Shown here in pieces: positions 43,068-52,936 of a stretch of DNA of 64,000 bases (positions are counted from its first letter, which is position 1; the number at the start of each line of letters is the position of its first letter). The notes beneath the pieces are model-generated. The model saw only the letters and a list, made by a program, of their open reading frames with translations, was not told the origin of the DNA and did no database searches. The position numbers were made by a program, and so were the translations under genes. This DNA comes from Schaalia cardiffensis (GTDB lineage Bacteria; Actinomycetota; Actinomycetes; Actinomycetales; Actinomycetaceae): assembly GCF_016405145.1 (NCBI RefSeq), contig NZ_JAEKIA010000001.1, forward strand, positions 62,001 to 126,000. The letters run 5' to 3'.

Positions 43068-43496
43068 TCAGAGGAAAAGTGGCTCGATGACCGCGGTCGC
43101 GCCGTCAATCCTTACAACTCGTGCTTTCGCTCCCACACCGAGGGGCTCGGAGCAGGTGGCGGACCAGACTTCACCTTGAAGGCGGACCCTGCCACCATTG
43201 GCGTCCACGGCCTCGAGGACCCTGACTTCCTCGCCAACTAAGCCTGCCGCGTTCGTCTTCACGTTCGGAGTCGATTTGTCGAGGCGAGTCTTGATCCAGG
43301 GGCGAAGCGTGAAGAGGAGCAGGGAGGACATGACAACGAAAACACCGGTTGACATGAGAGGCTCGGCGCCCGCCCAGGTTGCCGCTGACGCTCCGAGCGC
43401 ACCAATGGCGAGCATGAGGAAAGTCAGATCGACGGTCGCCAGCTCAACCAATCCGAGGAGCAGGGCTCCGATCAACCACCACACAGCGAGAGACAT
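43068..43496 (-). CDS. NfeD family protein
   Basis: 142-aa protein with about three to four transmembrane helices and a C-terminal OB-fold (GEEVRVLEAVDANGGRVRLQGEVWSA), the normal short NfeD partner of SPFH proteins. ATG 43496 is chosen: GAAGGAAG precedes it, while the longer frame to 43535 overlaps the ABC gene. Pairs with the SPFH gene 29 bp downstream. Confidence 0.9.
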   Translation of the reverse strand: MSLAVWWLIGALLLGLVELATVDLTFLMLAIGALGASAATWAGAEPLMSTGVFVVMSSLLLFTLRPWIKTRLDKSTPNVKTNAAGLVGEEVRVLEAVDANGGRVRLQGEVWSATCSEPLGVGAKARVVRIDGATAVIEPLFL

Positions 43497-43507
43497 GATC
43501 ACTTCCT

Positions 43508-44299
43508 TCAGCTTCGCTTCAGGCCACGCGCCCACCAGCGGCCCGCGTCACAACCGGCGCTCAGTGGCAGCTCGTAGGCATGGGAAAGATTGACGCCCGT
43601 GAGCGTCTCGTCAATGGGTCCCTGGGCGATAATACGTCCCTTCGCCATGATCGCGGCGTGGGTGATCCCGGCGGGAATGTCTTCCATCTGGTGGGTGACG
43701 AGCACGACCTGGGGCGCGCGCGTACCGCTCATGATCTCCTCAAGAGCACACAGGAGTAGTTCTCGGGCCCCGAGGTCGAGGCCTGCGCCGGGCTCGTCGA
43801 GGATGAGGACCTCGGGGTCCGACATCAACGAACGCGCAAGGAGAACCCGTTGAGCCTCCCCCTCCGACAGGGTGCGGAACTCGCGCTGGGCCAGATGGGA
43901 GATCCCGAAGACCTCGAGCAGATCCTGGCAGCGCGTCTCGTCCTCGGCCTCGTATTCCTCCCCCCGGTGGACGCTGATCCCCCAGGCGGCGGTGCGCACA
44001 AGGTCGAGGACCCTCTGGCCGCCACGGATCGAGGGCGCGGAGGACTTCGAGACGAGCGCCACCCGCGTCGCCAATTCTGCAGGGTCAATCCCCTTGAGAT
44101 CCTGAGAATCCAGGGTGGCGTTTCCTCTGTTCAAGGAGAGCCTGCCGGAGGCCGCGCGCACGAGCGAGGTTTTGCCCGCGCCGTTCGGGCCGAGCACGAC
44201 CCAGTGCTGCCCCGTTTCGGTCTTCCAGCAGACACGATCCAGGAGGGTCGTAGCGCTCTTGACGAGTTCGGCGTTGACGAGTTCGAGCACAGCATCCAT
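43508..44299 (-). CDS. ABC transporter ATP-binding protein (orphan ATPase)
   Basis: 263-aa ABC ATPase: Walker A GPNGAGKTS, signature LSEGEAQRVLLAR (a variant of LSGGQ), Walker B VLILDEP and H-loop LVTHQ. No permease or binding protein gene is adjacent; the neighbours are NfeD/SPFH and glgA. The sequence resembles ModF/iron-type stand-alone ATPases. Function unassigned; cytoplasmic unless partnered elsewhere. Confidence 0.88.
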   Translation of the reverse strand: MDAVLELVNAELVKSATTLLDRVCWKTETGQHWVVLGPNGAGKTSLVRAASGRLSLNRGNATLDSQDLKGIDPAELATRVALVSKSSAPSIRGGQRVLDLVRTAAWGISVHRGEEYEAEDETRCQDLLEVFGISHLAQREFRTLSEGEAQRVLLARSLMSDPEVLILDEPGAGLDLGARELLLCALEEIMSGTRAPQVVLVTHQMEDIPAGITHAAIMAKGRIIAQGPIDETLTGVNLSHAYELPLSAGCDAGRWWARGLKRS

Positions 44300-44340
44300 G
44301 CCCTTAGCCTACCCGCGAGGCCCGGCCTCGTCCCGAGGAC

Positions 44341-45564
44341 TCAGACCAGCTCAAAGTACAAGGCGGCAGTCTTTGCGCCGATTGCATCCCAGGAGAAGGA
44401 GTCACGGGCTCTGGCGAGTCCAGCCTCCCCCATGCGCTTGGCGAGAGCCTCATCATCAAGGACGGCAATGAGACGTTCAGCCATGTCATGTTCGAAGCGC
44501 TCGGGGTCGAGAGGCGTGCCCGTCCCATCGGTCATTTGCTCGATCGGAACGAGATAGCCGGTCTGCCCGTCGACGATGACATCGGGGATGCCGCCGGTGG
44601 CGGTGCCGACGACGGGTAGGCCCAGGGCCATCGCTTCGAGGTTGACGATGCCGAGGGGCTCGTACACGGAGGGGGTGATGAACACATTCGCACTATCGAG
44701 GATCGCCGCTACCTCGGGTTGGGGCAGCATCTCGGAGATGAGAACCACCCCGGAGCGGGTCTCTTTGAGCTCATTGACGAGCCCGTCGACTTCAGCGGCG
44801 ATCTCCGGCGTGTCGGGCGCTCCCGCACACAAGACGATCTGCACGTCCTCGGGGAGCAGGCGGGCTGCGCGCAGGAAGTGGGGCAAGCCCTTTTGACGGG
44901 TGATGCGCCCAACGAAGACGACGGTGCGCCGACTCGGGTCGATGCCGTGTTCAGCCAGGACGCGCGCTTTAAGTTCACGTCCTTCTTCCCCTTCGGGGGC
45001 CTTCCATTTTGCCAGGTCAATGCCGTTGTGGATGACTCGGACCTTCGCGGGGTCGACCTTCGGGTAGCAGCGCAGAATGTCATCGCGCATGCCATTGGAG
45101 ACGGCGACAATCGCCGCTGCGGCCTCGTAAGCGGTCTTCTCCACGTACGAGGAAACGCGGTAGCCGCCGCCGAGCTGCTCGGCCTTCCAGGGGCGCAGGG
45201 GTTCGAGGGAGTGTGCGGAGATGACGTGGGGCACGCCATGGAGAAGCGAGGCGAGGTGTCCGGCGAAGTTCGCGTACCAGGTGTGGGAGTGGACGAGGTC
45301 CGTGCCCTCGCAGGCTGCAGCGATCGAAAGGTCGACGCCCAGAGTCTTCAAGGCAGCATTTGCGCCTTCGAGTTCTGCAAGCGGCGCATGTCCAGTCACT
45401 CCCGGGTCTGCGCCTTCAGTCCCCGGCTCGCGAGGGCCGTCGAAAGCCTGGACGCGAAGGTCCTCAATACGAGGACGGAGCACCTTCGCTAGTTCGAGGA
45501 CGTGAACGCCAGCTCCTCCGTAGACGAAGGGCGGATACTCGCGAGTGAGCAGATCAACGCGCAT
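44341..45564 (-). CDS. glgA: glycogen synthase / GT4-type alpha-glucosyltransferase
   Basis: 407-aa GT-B glycosyltransferase. N-terminal EYPPFVYGGAGVHVLELAK, then GRITRQKGLPHFLRAARLL and the donor-site PSVYEPLGIVNLEAMALGLPVV. This is the actinobacterial type annotated GlgA or GlgM; the mycobacterial homologue makes maltose 1-phosphate from ADP-glucose, so either elongation or that reaction is possible. It is divergent from glgC, which supplies ADP-glucose, as in mycobacteria. ATG 45564 has AAAGGACC upstream; 45606 does not. Confidence 0.92.
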   Translation of the reverse strand: MRVDLLTREYPPFVYGGAGVHVLELAKVLRPRIEDLRVQAFDGPREPGTEGADPGVTGHAPLAELEGANAALKTLGVDLSIAAACEGTDLVHSHTWYANFAGHLASLLHGVPHVISAHSLEPLRPWKAEQLGGGYRVSSYVEKTAYEAAAAIVAVSNGMRDDILRCYPKVDPAKVRVIHNGIDLAKWKAPEGEEGRELKARVLAEHGIDPSRRTVVFVGRITRQKGLPHFLRAARLLPEDVQIVLCAGAPDTPEIAAEVDGLVNELKETRSGVVLISEMLPQPEVAAILDSANVFITPSVYEPLGIVNLEAMALGLPVVGTATGGIPDVIVDGQTGYLVPIEQMTDGTGTPLDPERFEHDMAERLIAVLDDEALAKRMGEAGLARARDSFSWDAIGAKTAALYFELV

Positions 45565-45671
45565 GATTAGGGTCCTTTCAAGGCGGCGGGCCATCACGTC
45601 GAGCATAGCGCGTCGTGACGGCGCTCACGGGTTGCTCGGGTCGAACACCTGCGAGATTCCCTATGCACCCG

Positions 45672-45677
45672 TAATCT
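45672..45677 (+). promoter_or_regulatory. candidate leaderless glgC promoter (-10)
   Basis: TAATCT on the plus strand, 6 nt before the glgC ATG, with no ribosome site in between. An identical TAATCT at the same distance precedes the DUF3000 gene. Confidence 0.5.
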
Positions 45678-45683
45678 TGGACC

Positions 45684-46922
45684 ATGGCCAAATACAACGT
45701 CCTCGCTATCGTTCTCGCTGGCGGCGAAGGCAAGCGCCTGATGCCCCTCACCGATGATCGTGCCAAGCCCGCGGTCCCCTTCGGCGGCCACTACCGGCTC
45801 ATCGATTTCGCTTTGTCGAACATCGTGAACTCCGGGTATCTCAAGATCGTCGTCCTCACCCAGTACAAGTCCCACTCCCTGGACCGCCACGTCACGAAGA
45901 CCTGGTACACCTCCCCGCTCCTGGGCGATTTCATCGCGCCAGTGCCCGCCCAGCAGCGCCGCGGGCCGCACTGGTACCTCGGCAGCGCCGACGCGATCTA
46001 CCAGTCCTTGAACATCGTCGATGACGAGAAGCCCGACTACATCGTCATCATCGGTGCGGACAACATCTACCGCATGGATTTCTCCCAGATGGTCGATGCC
46101 CACATCGCCTCTGGTCTTCCGGCCACGGTCGCGGGAATCCGTCAACCGATCGAACTGGCCCCCGCCCTGGGTGTCATCGACTCCAAAGATGGGGTCATCA
46201 AGGAGTTCCTCGAAAAGCCCCAGAACCCCCAGGGCCTGGCGGACGATCCGACGAAGGTCCTTGCCTCCATGGGCAACTACGTGTTCACGACGAAGGATCT
46301 TGTCGAAGCCCTGCGCGCCGATGGGCACAATCCCGATTCGAAGCACGACATGGGCGGCAACATCATCCCCTGGTTCGTCGAACGAGGAGAATGCGGCGTC
46401 TACGACTTCAAGGACAATGACGTTCCAGGCTCGACCGACCGCGACCGTAACTACTGGCGAGATGTGGGTACTCTCGACGCTTACTACGACGCGAACATGG
46501 ACCTCATCTCCGTCCACCCGGTATTCAACCTGTACAACCGCGCGTGGCCGACGATGACGATGATCGACGGCGCCCTGCCGCCCGCGAAGTTCGTCTACGG
46601 CGAGGAGCATTCGCGGATGGGTCATGCGGTCGACTCCTTCGTCTCGCCCGGCGTCATCATCTCCGGCGGCGAGGTCTACCATTCGATCGTTTCGCCGAAC
46701 TGCTACGTCCACTCCTGGGCGCAGGTCACGGACTCCGTCGTCATGCACGGATGCCGGATCGGCCGCCACTCGGTCGTCTCGAAGGCGATTCTTGATAAGA
46801 ACGTCGTCTTGGAGGAGGGTGCGACCGTCGGTCTCGACCTCGAGCATGATCGTCAGCGCGGATTCACCGTCACCGATTCGGGCATCACGATCGTCCCGAA
46901 GGGCATGGTCATCACCCGTTGA
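45684..46922 (+). CDS. glgC: glucose-1-phosphate adenylyltransferase
   Basis: Makes ADP-glucose, the committed step of bacterial glycogen synthesis. 412 aa with the N-terminal activator/nucleotide loop [42 protein letters not shown] and a C-terminal left-handed beta-helix with hexapeptide-like repeats. ATG 45684 has no ribosome site; a TAATCT box 6 nt upstream suggests a leaderless mRNA. It is followed by a 15-bp hairpin and serB. Confidence 0.97.
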   Translation: MAKYNVLAIVLAGGEGKRLMPLTDDRAKPAVPFGGHYRLIDFALSNIVNSGYLKIVVLTQYKSHSLDRHVTKTWYTSPLLGDFIAPVPAQQRRGPHWYLGSADAIYQSLNIVDDEKPDYIVIIGADNIYRMDFSQMVDAHIASGLPATVAGIRQPIELAPALGVIDSKDGVIKEFLEKPQNPQGLADDPTKVLASMGNYVFTTKDLVEALRADGHNPDSKHDMGGNIIPWFVERGECGVYDFKDNDVPGSTDRDRNYWRDVGTLDAYYDANMDLISVHPVFNLYNRAWPTMTMIDGALPPAKFVYGEEHSRMGHAVDSFVSPGVIISGGEVYHSIVSPNCYVHSWAQVTDSVVMHGCRIGRHSVVSKAILDKNVVLEEGATVGLDLEHDRQRGFTVTDSGITIVPKGMVITR

Positions 46923-47617
46923 ATCACCTGAACACTGAGGTCCTCCCGAACGCCGAATCGTTCGGGAGGACCTCGTTATCTCCTCATCCTCTCCTCATCG
47001 TCACGGATGTTGATTCGACCCTCATCGCGGAAGAAGTCATCGAAGAACTCGCCGAACGAGCAGGCACGCGCAGACTCGTTGCCGAGGTGACCGCCCGGGC
47101 GATGAACGGGGAGATCGACTTCGCGCAGTCCCTTCGCGAGCGCGTCGCAACCTTGAAGGGTGTGCCCGAGTCTGTCTTTGGCGAGGTTCTCGCTCAGGTC
47201 CACCCGACTCCGGGTGCCCAAGCTCTCATTGATGCTCTTCATTCGAAGGGCGGCTTCTTCGGTGTAGTCTCCGGGGGCTTCGTCGAGGTTGTCGCTCCCC
47301 TGTGCGAGCGCTTGGGAATCGATCATTTTCTTGCGAATCGCCTCGAAGTCAAAGGTGGGCGCCTAACCGGTCGGGTGCTGGGTGATATCGTCACCGCCGA
47401 GTCGAAGGTCCAGGCCCTGAGCCGTTGGGCCAAGGATCATAAGATCGACCTGTCCCGAAGCGTCGCGATCGGCGATGGCGCGAACGATGTGCCAATGATG
47501 AAGACGGCGGGTCTGGGGATCGCTTTTTGCGCGAAGCCCTCAGTCCAAGAGGCGATGGAGTATTCCCTCAATATTCGCCGCCTCGATGTCCTCATCGAGC
47601 CGCTCGGACTGTCCTGA
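46919..47617 (+). CDS. serB: phosphoserine phosphatase, N-terminus uncertain
   Basis: HAD-superfamily phosphatase for the last step of serine synthesis. Core motifs are clear: VTDVDSTLI (nucleophile Asp), SGGF, and [10 protein letters not shown]. It lacks the N-terminal ACT domains of mycobacterial SerB2. The start is unclear: no ATG, GTG or TTG lies in frame between the motif and TTG 46919, which overlaps the glgC stop (TTGA). Taking TTG adds about 27 residues encoded across a 15-bp inverted repeat; CTG at 46928 is another possibility. 232 aa with TTG. Core assignment certain, start not. Confidence 0.85.
   Translation: MNHLNTEVLPNAESFGRTSLSPHPLLIVTDVDSTLIAEEVIEELAERAGTRRLVAEVTARAMNGEIDFAQSLRERVATLKGVPESVFGEVLAQVHPTPGAQALIDALHSKGGFFGVVSGGFVEVVAPLCERLGIDHFLANRLEVKGGRLTGRVLGDIVTAESKVQALSRWAKDHKIDLSRSVAIGDGANDVPMMKTAGLGIAFCAKPSVQEAMEYSLNIRRLDVLIEPLGLS
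46937..46974 (+). terminator. hairpin after glgC, inside the apparent serB 5' end
   Basis: Perfect 15-bp inverted repeat GAGGTCCTCCCGAAC / GTTCGGGAGGACCTC with an 8-nt loop, starting 15 nt past the glgC stop. It looks like a terminator or attenuator but has no clear U-tract, and it lies within the only open serB reading frame. Confidence 0.5.
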
Positions 47618-47761
47618 AACGCCCCAGGTGGCGGCTTTCTTCGCCCTCCCTGAGCCCCAAGACGCGCATCGGAGTCTTCGCCGCTTAAGCTGAGGCGCGC
47701 CTCCTTGTGCGAGAGCGATCCATCAGGAGGATGCCGTTTCGGCTTTTACGCTCGAGCTTGT

Positions 47762-48349
47762 TCAAGATTGCGCGGCCTCGTCCATCTTCTTTGCAGGTTC
47801 TTCGCAGCTTGAACGCCTAGGAGCGCCCACCTCAATGATCCGCTTCACCACCCCATCCCAGCCTGCGAGCCACGCCCTCGCGAACTCGGTGAGGCGCCCG
47901 GGGTAGATTTCGCATTCCTCGGCGTCGATCTCATCAAGACCCCACCAGCGCTGCTCATCAATGACATCGCGTTCGAGTTCCGTCCACCCATCATCAACAA
48001 GGACGAGGCTGGTCCGGGTCCGAGCGATGAAGAACCACTCGTCCTGACGGGCAGTCACCGCGAGGAAGTCGAATTCGGCGCTCCGATAGGCGACGGGGCC
48101 CACAAGCTCCTTCTCATCAAGCCTGATGCCGGTCTCTTCGAAGAGTTCACGAACCGCAGCCTCACGAGGGCTCTCCCCCGCCATGATTCCACCGCCGATC
48201 GTGAACCACCAGCTCCGCTCGGGCTCGTCGCGGTCGTGGCCTCGGGCGAGGAGCAGGCGATCCTCCTCATCGAAAAGGACGACCCTGGCGGCCTCGCGAT
48301 GAGGATAGCCCTCGGAATCCACCGGCCATTCGTCACCCAGAGCGCTCAT
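47762..48349 (-). CDS. NUDIX hydrolase
   Basis: 195-aa NUDIX protein; the Nudix box reads G(5x)E(7x)REL(x)EE(x)G, with GGGIMAGES, AAVRELFEE and TGI visible around residues 53-76. Substrate unknown; phosphoanhydride hydrolysis of nucleoside diphosphate derivatives is typical. ATG start overlaps the PrsW stop by 4 bp (ATGA). Mycobacteria have a Nudix gene at the same end of the thrS-HIT-pgsA cluster. Confidence 0.9.
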   Translation of the reverse strand: MSALGDEWPVDSEGYPHREAARVVLFDEEDRLLLARGHDRDEPERSWWFTIGGGIMAGESPREAAVRELFEETGIRLDEKELVGPVAYRSAEFDFLAVTARQDEWFFIARTRTSLVLVDDGWTELERDVIDEQRWWGLDEIDAEECEIYPGRLTEFARAWLAGWDGVVKRIIEVGAPRRSSCEEPAKKMDEAAQS

Positions 48350-49641
48350 CGTCGCCCGTGGTGGAAATGCGGGGCGGAAAGGATCTGCTGGCGATGGGCT
48401 GTCATGGAGCGCAAAACCTCCTGATCGCGCAGAACACGCAAAGGATGCGGACCGACCCTCATCTGAAGATCCTGATCAAGACCAAGAAGGGAGAGCTCGA
48501 CCAGGAAAGCATTCATAATGCTTTTGCGTTCTTTACCGATCCAGCGCTTCGCGAAACGACGAGCACTCGAAGAGGAAGCCAACTCCGCTTCAGCGGGAAG
48601 GACCCAGCCGGCCACAACATAAGGGGCAAGACCTCTGCGAATCCGCAAGGCATCACGAGAGGAGATGACGAGGAGGGCGGACATCCACGCGACGAAGAGC
48701 GGTACTTCGATGAGCAGGTAGCTCAGCAGCCAGTTCTCATTGCCGATCGTGCCGAGCAGATTCCACAGGGAGTGGACGAGGATAGCGCCAAGCCAGCCAA
48801 GAATCGGAACCATGATGCGTGCGCCTGGGTTCTTCGCTCGCACGACCGCCCACGCAAGTGCAAAGCCGCTCAGGGAAGTCGCCATCGGATGAATGAAAGG
48901 ACTGAAAACTCCGCGCATGATGACAGTGAGTGTGAGCATCGCAGCCGACTCTTGCGAAGCCTCGATGAAGTACTGCATATTCTCAATGAATGCGAAGCCC
49001 GCTCCAATGACCCCCGCGTAGACGATCCCGTCAACGATGGAGTTGATTTCATTGCGCCGCCAATACACCACGAGGAGCACGCCCAGCCCCTTCATGGTCT
49101 CCTCAACGACGGGTGCGACTGTGACCGCAGTGAAAGCCATCGCACTGTATTCATCCTGGAGTCGAAGGCTCGCGCCGACATAGGCGAAAGAATTGGCGAA
49201 GGACGCGCCAATGATCGCAACCCCTGCTCCCCACATGAAGGCGGCGACAAGGGTCTGCGGGGGTTCTCTCTCCCATCGGTCGAGGTAGATGAAAAGGGTG
49301 AGGACCGCAACGAGGGGGCCGATTGCGAGGAATGCAACGAGCCCGACGGTGAGCACATTGGACAGGAGGACATAACCGATCACGGAGAATTCGACACAGA
49401 ACAAACCGATGATGCCCAAGACGAGTTCGAAGACCGGAATGGCAGGTGAAGGCACACGAGGAAGCGCCCATGCGGGGGGCGGAGCCGTGGGTGCCTGCCT
49501 GGTGTAGGCAAAGTCCGGATGGGCAGCTAAGTTCGGGCGCTGAAAAGGCGCGCCTGGTCCGCTGGGCTCAGCGGAGTGCGGGAAAGCGTGATCCCCTCCG
49601 CCTCCGTTTAGGCCGTTTGGGATCGTTCCTTGGCCTTTCAT
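48346..49641 (-). CDS. PrsW family intramembrane metalloprotease
   Basis: 431-aa polytopic membrane protein: a Pro/Gly-rich cytoplasmic N-terminus (~65 residues), then about eight helices with the PrsW motifs VVEETMKGLG (EE), FAFIENMQYF and the His of IHPMATSL and LVHSLWN. Homologues cleave anti-sigma factors, so a signalling role is possible. Start at ATG 49641 with GAGGAGG upstream; the same frame stays open to 50385 but that part is antisense-like overlap with pgsA and does not look coding. Confidence 0.88.
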   Translation of the reverse strand: MKGQGTIPNGLNGGGGDHAFPHSAEPSGPGAPFQRPNLAAHPDFAYTRQAPTAPPPAWALPRVPSPAIPVFELVLGIIGLFCVEFSVIGYVLLSNVLTVGLVAFLAIGPLVAVLTLFIYLDRWEREPPQTLVAAFMWGAGVAIIGASFANSFAYVGASLRLQDEYSAMAFTAVTVAPVVEETMKGLGVLLVVYWRRNEINSIVDGIVYAGVIGAGFAFIENMQYFIEASQESAAMLTLTVIMRGVFSPFIHPMATSLSGFALAWAVVRAKNPGARIMVPILGWLGAILVHSLWNLLGTIGNENWLLSYLLIEVPLFVAWMSALLVISSRDALRIRRGLAPYVVAGWVLPAEAELASSSSARRFAKRWIGKERKSIMNAFLVELSLLGLDQDLQMRVGPHPLRVLRDQEVLRSMTAHRQQILSAPHFHHGRR

Positions 49642-49676
49642 TCGTCCTCCTCGGGGCGAGAGGTTATTCCCCCACG

Positions 49677-50306
49677 TCACGCCTGAGTCTCCTCTTTCAC
49701 GGTCTTGGCGGTGAAGATGATCCTTTGGATGACTGTGATGAAAGAAGCGAAGGCAACCCATCCAAGACCGATGACGAGCCACCACGCACCCCATCCACAG
49801 TCGGTGAATACGGCGCTGAGGAGGCCGATCAGGAGACGGTCGGTCCTTTCTGCGATCCCCAGTTTCGCTTCGACCCCAATGGACTCGGCGCGCGCCCTCG
49901 CGTAGGGAACCGTCCCCGCGCCAACAATCGCTGCAAGCCCGAATCCGATCGCAAGAGTGCGTGGGAGTCCTTCGGGAAAAGAGAAAACCACCCAGGCTGT
50001 GAGCGAAGCGAAAACAGCACCATCTGCGATGCGGTCGAGAGTCGAGTCCAAGAAGGCTCCGAATCGCGTTCCGCCGCTCGTCATCCTCGCCAAAGTGCCG
50101 TCCACAGAATCTGCGAAGAGGACGAGGGCGAGGGCGAGGGCCCCCTGCCAGACGTACCCGAAAGGCAAAGTGGATACGGCGATCCCCACCGAGAGCAGTG
50201 TTCCCGTGACCGTCACCTGATCTGGAGTGATCCCCGCTTTGGCGAGGAGACGCGCAAACGGGGTGAAGACCCTTCGGGTGATGGAGCGCCCGTGGTTGCC
50301 GAGCAT
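49677..50306 (-). CDS. pgsA: CDP-alcohol phosphatidyltransferase, phosphatidylinositol-phosphate synthase type
   Basis: 209-aa membrane enzyme with about six helices joining CDP-diacylglycerol to an alcohol. The CDP-alcohol signature D-x2-D-G-x2-A-R-x8-G-x3-D-x3-D is complete (DSVDGTLAR, then G, D and D at the required spacing). Location between a HIT hydrolase/thrS and downstream genes matches mycobacterial pgsA1, which uses inositol phosphate, so the PIP synthase role is favoured. ATG 50306 overlaps the HIT stop (TGATG) with GGAG upstream; GTG 50309 possible. Confidence 0.88.
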   Translation of the reverse strand: MLGNHGRSITRRVFTPFARLLAKAGITPDQVTVTGTLLSVGIAVSTLPFGYVWQGALALALVLFADSVDGTLARMTSGGTRFGAFLDSTLDRIADGAVFASLTAWVVFSFPEGLPRTLAIGFGLAAIVGAGTVPYARARAESIGVEAKLGIAERTDRLLIGLLSAVFTDCGWGAWWLVIGLGWVAFASFITVIQRIIFTAKTVKEETQA

Positions 50307-50869
50307 CACTTCTCCTTCGGCCAGGCCGCAGCCAGGCGCGAGCGTGCATCCTCGAGGAGTTCAGGAACGGCTTTCGTCCTCGCAATGATCGGAAGGAAGT
50401 TCGCGTCCCCGAGCCAGCGGGGCACGATGTGCTGGTGAAGGTGAGCGGCGATACCTGCGCCCGCGACCTCGCCCTGATTCATGCCGATGTTGAAACCTTG
50501 GGGTTTGGCCGTTTCCTTCTCGACGAGCATCGCTTGCGCGGTGAGCTCGCCGAACTCGATGCGTTCTTCCTCGTTCAAGTCCGTGTAGTAGGAGACGTGA
50601 CGGTAGGGGCAGACGAGAAGGTGGCCCGAGTTGTAGGGGAAGAGGTTCATGATGACGAAGCAGCTTTGACCCCTATGGACGATGAGGCCCTCCTCGTCCG
50701 TTTTTTCGGGGGCGGCGCAAAAGGGGCATTGAGCGTCACTCGAATCGCTGGGTTTGCCCTCCCGGTGGATGTAGGCCATCCGGTAGGGCGTCCAGAAGCG
50801 ATTGAATCCGTCGGGCACGCCCGCAAGAGTGCGGGCGTCCTCGGTCGGGAGGGGCTCTTCGAGGGACAT
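50306..50869 (-). CDS. HIT-family nucleotide hydrolase/phosphorylase
   Basis: 187-aa histidine-triad protein: CPFC zinc pair, HLLVCPYRHV and the triad HLHQHIV. The mycobacterial orthologue at this locus is reported as an Ap4A phosphorylase; the same activity is plausible. ATG 50869 follows the thrS stop by one base (TGAGATG), so translation is coupled; the frame upstream lies inside thrS. Confidence 0.92.
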   Translation of the reverse strand: MSLEEPLPTEDARTLAGVPDGFNRFWTPYRMAYIHREGKPSDSSDAQCPFCAAPEKTDEEGLIVHRGQSCFVIMNLFPYNSGHLLVCPYRHVSYYTDLNEEERIEFGELTAQAMLVEKETAKPQGFNIGMNQGEVAGAGIAAHLHQHIVPRWLGDANFLPIIARTKAVPELLEDARSRLAAAWPKEK

Positions 50870-50870
50870 C

Positions 50871-52898
50871 TCAGGCCCCGGTCTCGAACAGATCAGCATT
50901 GTTTCGGCTCGCGATGTGGCGGTGGATGCGCTCCACGGCCTCCTCGACGGGCACACCATTGTCCTGGGAGCCGTCGCGGAAGCGGAAGGAAACAGCTCCA
51001 GCTTCGACGTCCTCGCCACCGGCGATGAGAATGAAGGGGACCTTCTCCTTCGTGGCGTTGCGGATCTTCTTGCCGAAGCGGTCGTCCGAATGGTCGACCT
51101 CGACGCGGACCCCTCGGGCGCGCAACTTCGAGGCGAGCTCAAAGCAGTAGTCGTCGAAAGCATCGGCAACCGGGACGATCTTGACCTGGACCGGACTAAG
51201 CCAGGCCGGGAATGCGCCCGCGTAGTGTTCGGTGAGCACGCCGATAAAACGTTCAACAGAGCCGAGCTTGGCGGAGTGGATCATGATGGGACGCTGATGG
51301 GTGCCATCGGCGGCCGTGTACTCGAGGTCGAAACGTTCGGGCTGGTTGAAGTCGTACTGGATGGTCGACATCTGCCAGGTGCGCCCGATGGCGTCCTTCA
51401 CTTGGACGGACACCTTTGGTCCGTAGAAGGCGGCGCCGCCCGGATCGGGGACGGTCTGAAGTCCGGAGGCTTCGCAGGCATCACAGAGGGCCTTGGTCGC
51501 GCTCTCCCAGTCCTCGTCAGAGCCGATGAACTTGTCCTTGTGGGCACCTTCGGTATCGCGAGTGGAGAGTTCGAGGTAGAAGTCGTCCAAGCCGAAGGCC
51601 TTGAGGATCGACAAGAAGAAGTCGATCTGCTTGCGGATCTCCTCGCCCGCCTGTTCGGGGGTGCAATAGGTGTGCGAATCGTCCTGAGTGAATCCGCGCA
51701 TGCGGGTCAGACCGTGGACGACACCGGACTTCTCGTAGCGGTAGTCGTGTCCCATTTCGAAGAAGCGGACGGGCAGTTCACGGTAGGAGCGTCCTCGTGA
51801 GCGGAAGATGAGGTTGTGCATCGGGCAGTTCATGGCCTTGAGGTAGTACTCCTGGCCTGCCTTCGTGATGTTCCCCTCCTTGTCGCGCTCCTCATCGACG
51901 TTCATCGGGGGGAACATCGTGTCCGCGTAGTAGGGCAAGTGACCGGAGGTGTGGAAGAGCCCGCCCTTGGAGATTTCTGGGGTGTGCACGAAGTCGAAGC
52001 CGAACTCCATGTGGCGTTCGATCACGTACTTCTCGATCTCGTGGCGCAGCATCGCGCCCTTCGGGTGGAAGACGACGAGGCCGGGGCCGATCTCCTCGGG
52101 GAAGGAGAAGAGGTCGAGCTCTGTTCCGAGTTTGCGGTGGTCACGTTTGGCGGCTTCGGCCATGCGGTCCTGGTAGGCCTTGAGGTCCTCCTTCGACGCC
52201 CAGGCGGTTCCGTAGATGCGTTGGAGGGAGTCGCCGGACTGATCGCCCTTCCAGTAGGCGGAGGAGGACTTCGTCAGGGCGAAGCCATTGCCGATGAGTC
52301 TCGTGGAGGGCAGGTGCGGGCCTCGGCACAGGTCTTTCCATGCGACGCTTCCGTCACGGCGCACATTGTCGTACATGGTCAGCCCGCCTGCGCCAACCTC
52401 GACATTCGCTCCTTCAGCGCCTTTGCCCTTGGTGGTGACGAGTTCAAGCTTGTAGGGCTGCTCGGCGAGTTCGATGCGCGCCTCCTCCTCGGTGATGGTC
52501 CGGCGCCTAAAACGCTGCCCCTCTTTTACGATGCGCTTCATACGCTTTTCGAGTTCGCGCAAGAGCTCGGGGGTGACCGCGTCAATATTGCCGAAGTCGT
52601 AGTAGAAGCCGTCGGTGATGAAGGGCCCGATTCCGAGGTTCACATCGGGGAACATGTCCTGAACGGCCTGAGCGAGCACGTGGGTTGTGCTGTGGCGGAG
52701 AATGTCGAGTCCCTCCGGGGAGTCGAGGGTGATCGCCGTAACCTCGCAATCGGCCAGGAACGTGGAGTCGAGGTCGATGGGGGTACCGTCGACCATGATC
52801 GCGACAACGTCCTTGCGGTTCTCATACCAGGTCGTGCCCGTGGTGCCAGTCGCAACGCTCTGTTTCACTCCGTCGATGACGAGCTCGATCTCGGGCAC
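50871..52898 (-). CDS. thrS: threonyl-tRNA synthetase
   Basis: Class IIa synthetase charging tRNA-Thr. 675 aa: N-terminal TGS and editing domain ([13 protein letters not shown]…), catalytic core with zinc ligands in [14 protein letters not shown] and the His of [13 protein letters not shown], and the C-terminal anticodon domain. GTG 52898 has AAGGAGG with 5-nt spacing. First gene of thrS-HIT-pgsA-prsW-nudix. A TAGACT -10 box lies about 40 nt upstream. Confidence 0.97.
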   Translation of the reverse strand: MPEIELVIDGVKQSVATGTTGTTWYENRKDVVAIMVDGTPIDLDSTFLADCEVTAITLDSPEGLDILRHSTTHVLAQAVQDMFPDVNLGIGPFITDGFYYDFGNIDAVTPELLRELEKRMKRIVKEGQRFRRRTITEEEARIELAEQPYKLELVTTKGKGAEGANVEVGAGGLTMYDNVRRDGSVAWKDLCRGPHLPSTRLIGNGFALTKSSSAYWKGDQSGDSLQRIYGTAWASKEDLKAYQDRMAEAAKRDHRKLGTELDLFSFPEEIGPGLVVFHPKGAMLRHEIEKYVIERHMEFGFDFVHTPEISKGGLFHTSGHLPYYADTMFPPMNVDEERDKEGNITKAGQEYYLKAMNCPMHNLIFRSRGRSYRELPVRFFEMGHDYRYEKSGVVHGLTRMRGFTQDDSHTYCTPEQAGEEIRKQIDFFLSILKAFGLDDFYLELSTRDTEGAHKDKFIGSDEDWESATKALCDACEASGLQTVPDPGGAAFYGPKVSVQVKDAIGRTWQMSTIQYDFNQPERFDLEYTAADGTHQRPIMIHSAKLGSVERFIGVLTEHYAGAFPAWLSPVQVKIVPVADAFDDYCFELASKLRARGVRVEVDHSDDRFGKKIRNATKEKVPFILIAGGEDVEAGAVSFRFRDGSQDNGVPVEEAVERIHRHIASRNNADLFETGA

Positions 52899-52936
52899 GA
52901 GGTCCTCCTTATGGTTGGTGATTCCAGGCTCCCGAA

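Noticed and set aside
45594-46847. 417-codon minus-strand open frame
   Set aside because: Antisense to glgC; typical third-position shadow.
49642-50385. Long N-terminal extension of PrsW
   Set aside because: It is an out-of-frame reading of pgsA with no transmembrane or domain character; ATG 49641 has a good ribosome site.
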